A stretch of 64,000 nt of DNA from UBA1127 sp965116355 (GTDB taxonomy: Bacteria > Chloroflexota > Dehalococcoidia > Lucifugimonadales > UBA1127), in assembly GCA_965116355.1 (NCBI GenBank), contig OZ220679.1, positions 124,001 through 188,000 on the forward strand, in the 5' to 3' direction. The notes under the pieces were generated by a model. That model was not told the DNA's origin. It saw nothing but the letters and a program-made list of their open reading frames with translations, and did not search any database. The position numbers and the translations under genes are program-made. Shown here one piece after another: positions 53,417-61,131 of the stretch (the first letter of the stretch is position 1; each line of letters begins with the position of its first letter).

Positions 53417-53712
53417 CAGCTCCTCCATTCCGCCGCCATTCTCCTCGCTTGCCGGATGTCTCGGCGTTGGCTGCCCTTGTCGCCGCCGCATAGCAGGACG
53501 ATCAACTCAGCGCCCTGCGTGATGAAATAGACCCGGTATCCCGGTCCGTACTGGATTCTCATCTCGGACACGCCACCGCCGACAGACCTCGTGTCTCCAA
53601 GATGTCCATCTTCGGCTGCCAGCAGTCTGGCTACGATGCGGTTCACTGCTTGACGGTCCCGCAGCCTGCTCAGCCATCGGTCGAAGGTGGCACTCCGCAG
53701 AATCGTGTACAC
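53416..53712 (-). CDS. RelE/HigB-type (addiction-module killer) toxin
   Basis: A 98-residue protein of the RelE/ParE superfamily (VYTILRSATFDRWLSRLRDR, then GVSEMRIQYGPGYRVYFITQ and LLCGGDKGSQRRDIRQARRM). Members cleave mRNA at the ribosome or poison gyrase. The GTG at 53712 is preferred because an 18-base palindrome at 53721-53738 lies just upstream; the alternative ATG at 53742 would place the palindrome inside the coding sequence. Together with the antitoxin it is a complete type II module with toxin first. Confidence 0.82.
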   Translation of the reverse strand: MYTILRSATFDRWLSRLRDRQAVNRIVARLLAAEDGHLGDTRSVGGGVSEMRIQYGPGYRVYFITQGAELIVLLCGGDKGSQRRDIRQARRMAAEWRS

Positions 53713-53720
53713 GGAAGTAT

Positions 53721-53738
53721 TGTACGGTATACCGTACA
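53721..53738. promoter_or_regulatory. 18-bp perfect palindrome, probable operator of the toxin-antitoxin operon
   Basis: TGTACGGTATACCGTACA at the 5' end of the toxin gene. Perfect symmetry over 18 bases. The likely binding site of the HTH antitoxin, although no footprint is known. Confidence 0.65.
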
Positions 53739-53834
53739 TCATGTGAAGGAGCTTGAGGCACGGCGATCAGGAAGATGGCAGCGTAGCGAATTGTGGGAGA
53801 CGCTTATTGCTGCCCATACGGTTTTGCCATAACC

Positions 53835-53858
53835 CTGTGGCACTGCCCAGTGGCACAG
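53835..53858. other. Imperfect inverted repeat
   Basis: CTGTGGCACTG, two bases, CAGTGGCACAG: 11-bp arms with a single G-G mismatch. It lies upstream of the MFS gene in an otherwise gene-free stretch from 53739 to 54083. It could be an operator or a terminator; no U tract follows. Confidence 0.4.
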
Positions 53859-53929
53859 CGCCGCCGGGCCGCTTTACGTGGGAAGCCGAGCATGCCGCTC
53901 TCCTTGCAAGCATGCTTGGGCGCGACGCC

Positions 53930-54001
53930 CTGGATTCCGTCCGCTGCCTCCGCAGCGGGGCCTTCGCGGGAATGACGGTTGGGGGTGGACGGGGGGCGTC
54001 C
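53930..54001. repeat. Right direct repeat flanking the toxin-antitoxin locus (family B)
   Basis: CTGGATTCCGTCCGCTGCCT, CCGCAGCGGGGCCTTCGCGG and GAATGACGGTTGGGGGTGG. 53971-54001 is identical to 52998-53028. It lies about 80 bases before the MFS start. Confidence 0.85.
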
Positions 54002-54083
54002 GGCGCGGCGGCGTTGTAGGGCGCGACGGTGTATCATTGCGCAGGCCATCGAGCGGCCAACCCGTCGCGGACAAAGGAGACCG

Positions 54084-55370
54084 TTGGACTCGACGCCTGC
54101 TACCCAGGCCCCCGTCCCCCAGACGTGGCGGCACCGGCTGCCGTTCTTTCACGGCTACGTGATGGTGGCCATCGGGTTCTCCATGATGTTCGTGTCCAAC
54201 GGCATCAACTGGTCGCTGGGCGTCATCGCGAACCCGATGCGGGAAGACCTGGGCTGGACCATTTCGGAGGTCTTTGCGGGCCTTTTCCTCCGCATCCTCA
54301 TGGGGGCGTTGGGAGCGTTCGCGCTCACCCGCTTCGCTGACTCGCCGAACGGGGCGCGGCGCACCGTCTTCATCACCGGCATTTTCATCTGCAGCTGCCT
54401 CGCCCTCACAAGCCAGGTGACGGAGGTCTGGCAGTTCTGGCTGCTGGTGGGCGGCATCACCGGCTTCATGTCGGGCGGGCACGCGCTGCTGTTCACGGCC
54501 GCCGTCGTGCCGCGCTGGTTCCGGAAGTACCGGGGCCGGGCCGTCGCCGCCGCGACGATGGGGTCGAGCACCGCGGCCTTCGTGTTGCCAGCTCCCGTCG
54601 CGTTCCTGGTCGGGCAGCTCGGATGGGAGGCGGCGTGGATCATGCTCGCCTGCCTGTCCCTGACCATGTCGGTGCTGCCGTCGCTGCTCATCGTGCGGCA
54701 GCCGGAGGACCTCGGCATGCACCCGGACGGGCTGTCGCCGGCCGAGCCATCCTCGCCGTCCGGCCCGTCGCGCGAGGAGCCCTCGGTCGACGCCCGTACC
54801 GCCGTGCGGTCGCGGCTGTTCTGGCTGCTCGTCATAACGATCTGCTTCGCGACCACCTCGTCCATGAGTGTGCCCGCCCTCATGGCGCCGCTGTACGAGT
54901 GGAAGGGCTTCGACCCGGCGCAGGCGGCGCTGGGGGCCACCATCTACGGGCTGTTCAGCATGACCAGCCGCTTCTTCTGGGGCTGGATCGCGGACAAGGT
55001 GCACATGGCCGCGCTGGCCGCCGGCGTGGGCCTGTTCAACACGATCACCTTCCCGCTGCTCATCGTGCTCGGCGGCGGCAGCGCGTACGTGTACGCGGCA
55101 ATGGTGGGCCTCGGCGTGTCCGGGCTGGTGGTGGTGCAAAGCCTGGTGTGGCCCTTCTTCTTCGGGCGGCAGCACCTGGGCGCGATCGTCGGCGTGAGCC
55201 GGCCCTTCCCGGTGTTCATGAGCGCGGGCGGCGTCCTCTTCATGCCGCTCATCTTCGACACGACGGGCAGCTACAGCCTGTCACTCATCGCCATGAGCGC
55301 GGCGGCGTTCCTGAGCGTGGTGTTCATGCTCATCGCGGTGCGCAATCCCATTCCGAGGACGGCAGCATGA
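54084..55370 (+). CDS. MFS transporter
   Basis: A 428-residue intact MFS permease (LDSTPATQAPVPQTWRHRLP, then FHGYVMVAIGFSMMFVSNGI). It has 12 helices, the loop motif WFRKYRGRAVAAATMGS and a central linker (DLGMHPDGLSPAEPSSPSGP). It belongs to the same general group as the broken pair at the left edge (small organic acids, OFA-like). The TTG at 54084 is chosen because AAAGGAGACCG precedes it and homology begins there; an earlier frame reads through repeat DNA. It overlaps alkA by four bases. Confidence 0.88.
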   Translation: MDSTPATQAPVPQTWRHRLPFFHGYVMVAIGFSMMFVSNGINWSLGVIANPMREDLGWTISEVFAGLFLRILMGALGAFALTRFADSPNGARRTVFITGIFICSCLALTSQVTEVWQFWLLVGGITGFMSGGHALLFTAAVVPRWFRKYRGRAVAAATMGSSTAAFVLPAPVAFLVGQLGWEAAWIMLACLSLTMSVLPSLLIVRQPEDLGMHPDGLSPAEPSSPSGPSREEPSVDARTAVRSRLFWLLVITICFATTSSMSVPALMAPLYEWKGFDPAQAALGATIYGLFSMTSRFFWGWIADKVHMAALAAGVGLFNTITFPLLIVLGGGSAYVYAAMVGLGVSGLVVVQSLVWPFFFGRQHLGAIVGVSRPFPVFMSAGGVLFMPLIFDTTGSYSLSLIAMSAAAFLSVVFMLIAVRNPIPRTAA

Positions 55371-56335
55371 CGGGACCCGCTTTGCATCGCGAGACGTTCA
55401 CCATCCAACCGTTGCCGCCCTTCGACTTTGCGGTGACTGCGGATTACGCCACGCACTACCGTGGCCGCAACCTGTGGGAGTTTTACGAGGACGGGGTCTA
55501 TCGGCGCGTCGTCGAGCTCGACGGTCAGCTGGGTGTGGCCGCCGTGCGCTCGCTGGGCGATGTTGACACGCCGCTGCTCGAGGTGGAGGTGGCCGCGCCG
55601 TCTCTCGACGGCGTGTCGCTCGACGACGAGGCCGTCGCATCCGCGCGGCAGCAAGTGGAGTGGGTGTTCCAGGCCAACGTGGACCTCGCGCCCTTCTACC
55701 GGATGGCGGAGGGAGACCCGTTCCTCGCGCCGCTTACGGCCATGCACCGCGGGTTTCGGGTGCCGCAGGGTACGTCGATATTGGAGGGGCTGGTCAACGC
55801 GATTCTGGGGCAGCAGATCAGCGGGCAGGTTGCGCGGGCCGTGCGCACGGCCGTCATGGAGGCCTTCGGCGAGACGGTCACCGTCGACGGCGTCGAGTAC
55901 CGCGCATTCCCGACTGCCCATGCGCTGGCGGCGGCGGGCGTCGAGGGGCTGCGCGAGCAGAAGCTGAGCTGGCGCAAGGCGGAGTACGTGGCGGACATCG
56001 CGGCGAAGGAGGCGGCGGGAGAGATCGACCTCCAGGGCCTGTACGATTGCCCGGACGAGGACGTGGTGGCGACGCTGACGCAGCTTCGGGGCGTCGGTGT
56101 GTGGACGGCGCACTGGCTGCTGGTGCGCACGCTCGGCCGCACGGACGGCTTCCCGCACGGGGACCTCGCCATCCAGCGCACGCTTGGCGACATCGTGAAC
56201 GGCGGGGTGCGCATGACGGCGGAGGAGGCGTTGGAGTACTCGTGGCGGTGGTCGCCGTACCGGACGTACGTGACGACGTACCTGTTTGCGGCGATTCGCT
56301 CGGGCCGCCCAGACTGGCTGCCGCCGTCGCCGTGA
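55367..56335 (+). CDS. alkA: DNA-3-methyladenine glycosylase II
   Basis: A 322-residue AlkA-type glycosylase. It has a beta-rich N-terminal domain (LHRETFTIQPLPPFDFAV), then the helix-hairpin-helix-GPD core: LVNAILGQQISGQVARAV, then LTQLRGVGVWTAHWLLVRTL and the catalytic Asp266 in FPHGDLAIQRTLGD. It removes alkylated bases from DNA. The ATG overlaps the MFS stop (ATGA), so the two are coupled. No ada gene is adjacent. Confidence 0.9.
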   Translation: MTGPALHRETFTIQPLPPFDFAVTADYATHYRGRNLWEFYEDGVYRRVVELDGQLGVAAVRSLGDVDTPLLEVEVAAPSLDGVSLDDEAVASARQQVEWVFQANVDLAPFYRMAEGDPFLAPLTAMHRGFRVPQGTSILEGLVNAILGQQISGQVARAVRTAVMEAFGETVTVDGVEYRAFPTAHALAAAGVEGLREQKLSWRKAEYVADIAAKEAAGEIDLQGLYDCPDEDVVATLTQLRGVGVWTAHWLLVRTLGRTDGFPHGDLAIQRTLGDIVNGGVRMTAEEALEYSWRWSPYRTYVTTYLFAAIRSGRPDWLPPSP

Positions 56336-56377
56336 AGGGGGCTGTCCGTCCCTATCCCGCTCTGCCAGCGAGCGTGG

Positions 56378-56383
56378 CATAAT
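56378..56383 (+). promoter_or_regulatory. Extended -10-like element six bases before the ATG
   Basis: CATAAT preceded by TGG, then six bases (CAAGGC), then the ATG at 56390. Confidence 0.4.
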
Positions 56384-56389
56384 CAAGGC

Positions 56390-57250
56390 ATGAGGATGAA
56401 GTGGGCGAGCCGCCTGTCGGCCGCCGCTTTGACGGCGGCCCTGCTCCTGCCGAGCGTAGGAGCGACGTGGGGAGACGGGCAGCGTGAAGCGTCAGTCGCA
56501 GAGCAGATTGCGATCCCGCTGATGCCGATTGCGCTGGAGCCCGGGTGGAACCTGATTTCAATTCCGTTCCAGCCCCACGATCCGGCCATTGACGCCATCG
56601 CGACGCCCCGCCATCCGGCTGACGTCGTGATGACGTACGACAGCGCCAGCGAGGCCTGGGCAGTGTCGCAGCGCGACCCGGACACGGGCCTGTTCGAGGG
56701 CGACATCTCGGAGATGACGCCGGACCGGGCGTACTTCGTCCGCACGGACAGCTTCCTCCCGCTGCTGGTGGGCCGGCCGCCGTTGACGACGTGGAGCACA
56801 CCGCCGGCGGCTCCCGTCGCCCTCGAGGTGTCGAATGGGTGGAACCTTGTGCCGGTCGTTGCGCTCAACTACCGCATACCCTATGCGGTTGCGGCGGACG
56901 ACTACCTTCGGTCGCTCTCGACGGGCTCCCGACCGGGCTGGCTGCGCGCGCTGAGCTACAACCCGCTGGCGCAGCGGTGGGAGGCCATTTCTCCGAGCGA
57001 CGTCACCATCGCAGGCGTCGGCGCGACCAATCCGTGCAAGGGCGGCCCAGTCCACAAGGAGCGCGTCGAGGCCGGAACCGAGGCGTGCCAGGCAGGTGCG
57101 TACATCGAGCGGTCAGCCGTCGGCTCGACGACGCCGGGCGACGTTTGGGGCGAGTTTGACGGCAGCGACCGGGTGGCGCTGCGCGCGGCACTCAGGATGG
57201 GCAAGGGGTACTGGGTCTACGCATCGGCGGACGGTGTGATCCTGCCTTAA
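56390..57250 (+). CDS. Secreted hypothetical protein
   Basis: A 286-residue protein with a signal peptide (ASRLSAAALTAALLLPSVGA). The mature part has repeated GWNL segments (LEPGWNLISIPFQPHD and VSNGWNLVPVVALNYR), resembling a domain found in surface proteins of Chloroflexota and archaea. It may be a beta-rich adhesion or binding module; no catalytic motif is seen. It converges with the selenoprotein gene, separated by a strong hairpin. Confidence 0.6.
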   Translation: MRMKWASRLSAAALTAALLLPSVGATWGDGQREASVAEQIAIPLMPIALEPGWNLISIPFQPHDPAIDAIATPRHPADVVMTYDSASEAWAVSQRDPDTGLFEGDISEMTPDRAYFVRTDSFLPLLVGRPPLTTWSTPPAAPVALEVSNGWNLVPVVALNYRIPYAVAADDYLRSLSTGSRPGWLRALSYNPLAQRWEAISPSDVTIAGVGATNPCKGGPVHKERVEAGTEACQAGAYIERSAVGSTTPGDVWGEFDGSDRVALRAALRMGKGYWVYASADGVILP

Positions 57251-57254
57251 GCGA

Positions 57255-57280
57255 GAGGGGCGGCTGGTGGGCCGCCCCTC
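57255..57280. terminator. Hairpin between convergent genes, candidate bidirectional terminator
   Basis: GAGGGGCGGC, a six-base loop TGGTGG and GCCGCCCCTC form a perfect 10-bp stem. It lies between the stop of the secreted protein (57250) and the stop of the selenoprotein (57304). There is no U run directly after it, so a Rho-independent role is not certain. Confidence 0.6.
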
Positions 57281-57303
57281 CAATGCTCCTGCAATCTTTC
57301 TTG

Positions 57304-58557
57304 CTAGTGGCTGAACGTGTACGTGAACAGGCTGAAGTTGGGCGAGTTGGCGTTCAGACGGAGCTCGCCGCGGCGCTGCATCGGGCTCTGGATGACGTTG
57401 TACATGCGCGGCCCGTCGATGTTCAGCACCGTGTTGCCGTTGCCGTCCTCGGTCACGTCCTTGCCGCGGTGCTCGACGGGCACCGGCTCGCCGTCCAGCG
57501 TCACAATGACGGGAAACGGCTCGCCGCCCGTCGGGCGCACGACGACGTTCACGCTTCGGGCACTGTAGTCGATGGCGATGTAGTCCTCGAAGTTGCCGGT
57601 GGTGCGGGCGTGGGTCACGCTCTCGCTGTCGATGCTCCAGACGCCCTGCAGGTAGAACTTGCCGTCCTCGTAGTCGCCGGGGTCGCTGAAGTCGGTGGGT
57701 GCGCCGCCGCCGAAATTCTCCGAGTTGCCGAGGTAGTCAAAGCGGCCACGCCACGCGCTGCCGGCGTAGATCTCGTGGGTCCGGGGCTCGCCCGAGGGAG
57801 GCGCGTCACCCTCCTCGACGACCACGCCGCCGATGGGGATGCCGGAGATGTCGTTGCCCGCCTCCTCGAGCAGGGCACGGATCCAGATCTCGGTCTCCAG
57901 GTAGGCGCCCTCGCCGATGTGGTGGAAGCGCGCCTCGCCGTTCTGGTCCATGAGGAACTTGTGGGGCCAGTACCGGTTCTTGTAGGCCCGCCAGGTGTTG
58001 AAATTGTTGTCCATGGCCACCGGCCACGTTATCCGCTCCCTTACCATTGCTTCCCGGACGTTCCCCTCGTCCTTCTCGAACTCGAACTCCGGTGCGTGGA
58101 CGCCAACGATGGTGAGCCCGTTGGCGGCGTACTTCTCGTTCCAGTCGCGCAGGTACGGAAGCGTTCTCAAGCAGTTAATTCAGGTGTATGTCCAGAAGTC
58201 CACCAGGACAACCTCACCCTGCAGCTCCGTCATGGTCAGGGGCGGACTGTTGAGCCACATGGTGAGCCCGGTGAACTCCGGCGCCTGGTCCTCATCGTGC
58301 CCCGTGGGGCCTGTGATCTCGAAGCCGTGCTGCAACGCCTCCTCGGCGGCGGTCAACTCCGGCTCCTCCGGCTCCACGACGGCCGCGGTGTCGGCCGACG
58401 GGGCATCGGGCGACGAGGCGTTGGGAGCCGCCGCGTCGGGCTGCGCTGCCGCCGTCGACGGGCCGCTGTCGCTGGGCGGGCCGCAGTTCGCGAGAGCAAG
58501 CAAGGACACCACCGCCACGAGGGCGGCGATGACGCCTGTCCGACGTTTCACAGGCAT
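57304..58557 (-). CDS. Selenocysteine-containing thioredoxin-like lipoprotein (UxxC), DipZ C-terminal type
   Basis: A 417-residue protein when TGA at 58180-58182 is read as selenocysteine (residue 126). Before the TGA: signal and lipobox-like VVSLLALANCGPP, a Pro/Ala-rich linker, then APEFTGLTMWLNSPPLTMTE and VVLVDFWTYT. After it: INCLRTLPYLRDWNEKYAAN and LTIVGVHAPEFEFEKDEGNV, a thioredoxin fold with the active site UINC where homologues have CINC. Residues 230-417 form the DipZ-type beta domain (IYAGSAWRGRFDYLGNSENF). The frame is unbroken for 290 residues after the TGA and the other Cys (C129) is kept. Role: extracytoplasmic thiol-disulfide exchange. The ATG at 58557 follows AAGGGGGG. Confidence 0.92.
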
Positions 58558-58679
58558 TCCCCCCTTCCAAGTATTTTGGTCTGTACAAGCTCTATAACCA
58601 GTATACGCGGTGTAGGGCCGCTGTAGGAGAAGCCATGTGATGGCTCCGAGCTTCACACTGCAATTCGGAGCCAGCCACC

Positions 58680-59870
58680 TCATCGGGCTATGCGGATGAG
58701 GCCGTACATGTGGCGGGAAAGCCGGAACGCCTGCCCCAGGCGGTCCAGGAGACCTCCCTCGCCGGGGAGCGTGTGGCTGAAGCTCCGAAACTCCGTGTAG
58801 CGGTCGCCTTTCCGCTCGCCGACGGCCTCGACGAGGCGCCGCGACTCGGTGACCGGCACGTGGCGGTCGTCGCGGTCGTGCATCACGAGCAGGCGGGCCC
58901 GCACGGCCTCGACGTGGTTGGACGGCGAAATGCCGGCCAGCCCGTCGCGAAAGTCATCGGGCAGCGTCGAATAGAGCTGCTCCGCTTCCGAACGCGTCAC
59001 GCCGTCAAGGAGGCGCACCACGGTGTGCCCTCGCTCCGAGAGCGTCTGCAGGGCGTCCGGCTCGAAGTCCTCCCCGTCGACATAGTGGCCGGAGAGCAGC
59101 TCGGCTTCCGCGGCGTCGTCCACGGTCTCGATGAGCTCGTGGGCGAGGATGCGGAGGGTCAGGGAGTGCGGCTCCCAGGGCGCCTGCCCGCCATCGTCGT
59201 CCACGCTGCGTGAGGCGGCCTGCACCACGAGCGTCTCGAGATCGTAGTAGGAGCCGAAGGCGTTGATGAATCGCACGGCGTCGGCGATGCGCTCGTCGGC
59301 CGCGGCCACGATGGCGAAGGAGCCGCCGACGCTGAACCCGCCGATGCCGGCGCGCTCGGGGTCGACGTAGTCCTGCGCCGCCAGGTACTCGAAGGCGCGC
59401 ACCAGCTTGGCGGGGTCTTCCGCCTGCACGTCGGAATCACGTCCGAGGGGCGGCGACCAGTGCAGCATGGTGACGAAGCCGGCCCGGGAGAGCGCGAGTC
59501 CGAAGTTGGTTATCGCAGGGTCGTCGAGGCCCTTCTGCGCGGCGCCGACGGACAGCAGCACGGCGGCACGGGGCTTGCCGTCGGGCAGCAGCCGGTAGAC
59601 GTCGGCGACCTCAGCGCCGTCGAGGGAGCCGTAGACGGCCTCGTAGCGCACGGGCTCGCTCGTGAACCACGTCTGCGGGCTGACGGGCGCGTCGAGCGTC
59701 TCGGCGACGAACAGCAGCGTGTGGAACCCGGCGCGCGCCTGCGGGATGACGAGGACCAGGATAGCCAGCAGGGCTACGGGGACGGCTATGTACTTCAGCG
59801 TGACGTACAGGGCGCTGTAGAGGGCCCGCCGCACAAAGCGGGACAGTTTTCTCTTCACCGCGGACTCCAC
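58680..59870 (-). CDS. Alpha/beta hydrolase with an N-terminal membrane anchor
   Basis: A 396-residue protein. An N-terminal helix (YIAVPVALLAILVLVIPQAR) anchors it, followed by an alpha/beta-hydrolase domain with the nucleophile elbow GIGGFSVGGSFAIVAA (Ser near residue 177) and the acid and His regions near LVMHDRDDRHVPVTESRRLV and SFSHTLPGEGG. It resembles dienelactone hydrolases and lipases of the BAAT/DLH group. The substrate is not evident. Start GTG at 59870. On the same strand as the selenoprotein, separated by 122 bases. Confidence 0.78.
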   Translation of the reverse strand: MESAVKRKLSRFVRRALYSALYVTLKYIAVPVALLAILVLVIPQARAGFHTLLFVAETLDAPVSPQTWFTSEPVRYEAVYGSLDGAEVADVYRLLPDGKPRAAVLLSVGAAQKGLDDPAITNFGLALSRAGFVTMLHWSPPLGRDSDVQAEDPAKLVRAFEYLAAQDYVDPERAGIGGFSVGGSFAIVAAADERIADAVRFINAFGSYYDLETLVVQAASRSVDDDGGQAPWEPHSLTLRILAHELIETVDDAAEAELLSGHYVDGEDFEPDALQTLSERGHTVVRLLDGVTRSEAEQLYSTLPDDFRDGLAGISPSNHVEAVRARLLVMHDRDDRHVPVTESRRLVEAVGERKGDRYTEFRSFSHTLPGEGGLLDRLGQAFRLSRHMYGLIRIAR

Positions 59871-59891
59871 CAGAGTATCTGTGCGTGGCGG

Positions 59892-60587
59892 CTACTCCCG
59901 CCGCGAGGGGCAGCCATCGCGGAGGGCGCAGTCAGCGCAGAGGGGGCGCAGCGCCTTGCACACCTGCCGCCCGTGCGAGATGAGGGCGACGTGGAAGGCG
60001 TAGACCTCTTCCGGCGGCACCTGCGACTCGAGCACGTCATGGGCTTTCTCAGCGGACACCTTCGGGCCGATGAGGCCGAGGCGCTTCGAGACGCGGTGGA
60101 CGTGGGTGTCGACGGCCATGGCAGGCATCCCCAGCGCGAAGCAGAGCACGATGGCCGTCGTCTTGGGGCCGACGCCGGGCAGCGCGCGCAGCCACGCCTT
60201 CGCCTCGGCCAGCGGCATCTCGGCTAGGAAGGAGAGGTCGTAGCCGCCGGTCAGCTCGCGCACCTGCTTGAGCGTCTCCTGGATGCGCGGCACCTTCTGC
60301 TTCGCCAGTCCCGCCGACATAACGTACGGCGTGATCTCCTCCGGCGGCGCGTTCGCGATGGCGTCCCACGACGGGTACGCCGACTTCAACCGGTGCCCGG
60401 CGCGCTCCGAGTTCACGTCCGAGGTGTGCTGCGAAAGGATGGTGAAGACCAGCTCCGTGACGGGGTCGTAGCGCGGGGACCACTCGGCGCGCCCCTGCTG
60501 CGCCTCCAGCAACGACAACACCTCCGCCGCGCGCTTCTTCGGCGAGCGCGGACGACGGGGACGACGTGGGCGTTCCTTGACGGGCAT
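59892..60587 (-). CDS. nth: Endonuclease III
   Basis: A 231-residue base-excision glycosylase/AP lyase. The helix-hairpin-helix is LRALPGVGPKTTAIVLCFAL with catalytic Lys142, the catalytic Asp160 is in MAVDTHVHRVSKRLGL, and the [4Fe-4S] ligands are C210, C217, C220 and C226 (CKALRPLCADCALRDGC). It removes oxidised pyrimidines from DNA. The N-terminal basic tail (PVKERPRRPRRPRSPKKRA) is longer than in E. coli. ATG follows AGGGG. Confidence 0.94.
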   Translation of the reverse strand: MPVKERPRRPRRPRSPKKRAAEVLSLLEAQQGRAEWSPRYDPVTELVFTILSQHTSDVNSERAGHRLKSAYPSWDAIANAPPEEITPYVMSAGLAKQKVPRIQETLKQVRELTGGYDLSFLAEMPLAEAKAWLRALPGVGPKTTAIVLCFALGMPAMAVDTHVHRVSKRLGLIGPKVSAEKAHDVLESQVPPEEVYAFHVALISHGRQVCKALRPLCADCALRDGCPSRRE

Positions 60588-60677
60588 GCGTTACCCCTGA
60601 CACGAAATGAGCGCACACTCCGGCGCCTGCGTGCCAGCATCATGGTACACAAAACGCTCAGGCGAAAGGAGAGAGAC

Positions 60678-61076
60678 ATGGCACGGATACTGGGAGACTT
60701 GACCATTCGGTTGAACAGGGACGGCGCGACGTGGAGCCTTGCCGAGCCGCTCGAGTACCGCGTGGGCTCGGAGGGCAGCGAGGCGGTGGTGGAGGTGCCC
60801 TCGGGCTTCGAGACCGACCTCGCGAGCGTGCCGTGGTTCGGGCGGTGGCTGGTGTCGAGCTGGAAGGGCACGGCGCGAGCGGCGGTGGTGCACGACTTCC
60901 TCTACTCGGCCGTCGGGAGGCGGCTGCACGGCTTCACGCGGGCGCAGGCGGACGCCATCTTCGGCGAGGCGCTGCGGGTGACCGGCTCGCGGCTGTGGCC
61001 CGTCATCTGGGCGGCGGTGCGGCTGTTCGGGCTCGCCGCGTGGCGCGGCCGGGAGCGGGAGGCCGCCGAGCGGTAG
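60678..61076 (+). CDS. DUF1353-domain protein
   Basis: A 132-residue protein (MARILGDLTIRLNRDGATWS) with the DUF1353 signature PSGFETDLASVPWF and AAVVHDFLYSAVG. These proteins are frequent in phages and also chromosomal, where their role is unknown. The ATG follows AAAGGAGAGAGAC. The neighbours (nth, Mo enzyme) show no phage gene, so a chromosomal copy is more likely than a prophage remnant. Confidence 0.82.
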   Translation: MARILGDLTIRLNRDGATWSLAEPLEYRVGSEGSEAVVEVPSGFETDLASVPWFGRWLVSSWKGTARAAVVHDFLYSAVGRRLHGFTRAQADAIFGEALRVTGSRLWPVIWAAVRLFGLAAWRGREREAAER

Positions 61077-61131
61077 TCGCGTCAAGTCCCTCGGCAGTTA
61101 CTTCGGCCCCTGACGGGGCGTTTGGCGCGCC

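Noticed and set aside
58180..58182. Simple nonsense mutation or pseudogene at the TGA
   Set aside because: The codon replaces exactly the catalytic Cys, the frame is otherwise intact, and a tRNA-Sec gene is present.
60678..61076. Prophage remnant because of DUF1353
   Set aside because: No other phage gene lies nearby and the flanking genes are chromosomal housekeeping or metabolic genes.
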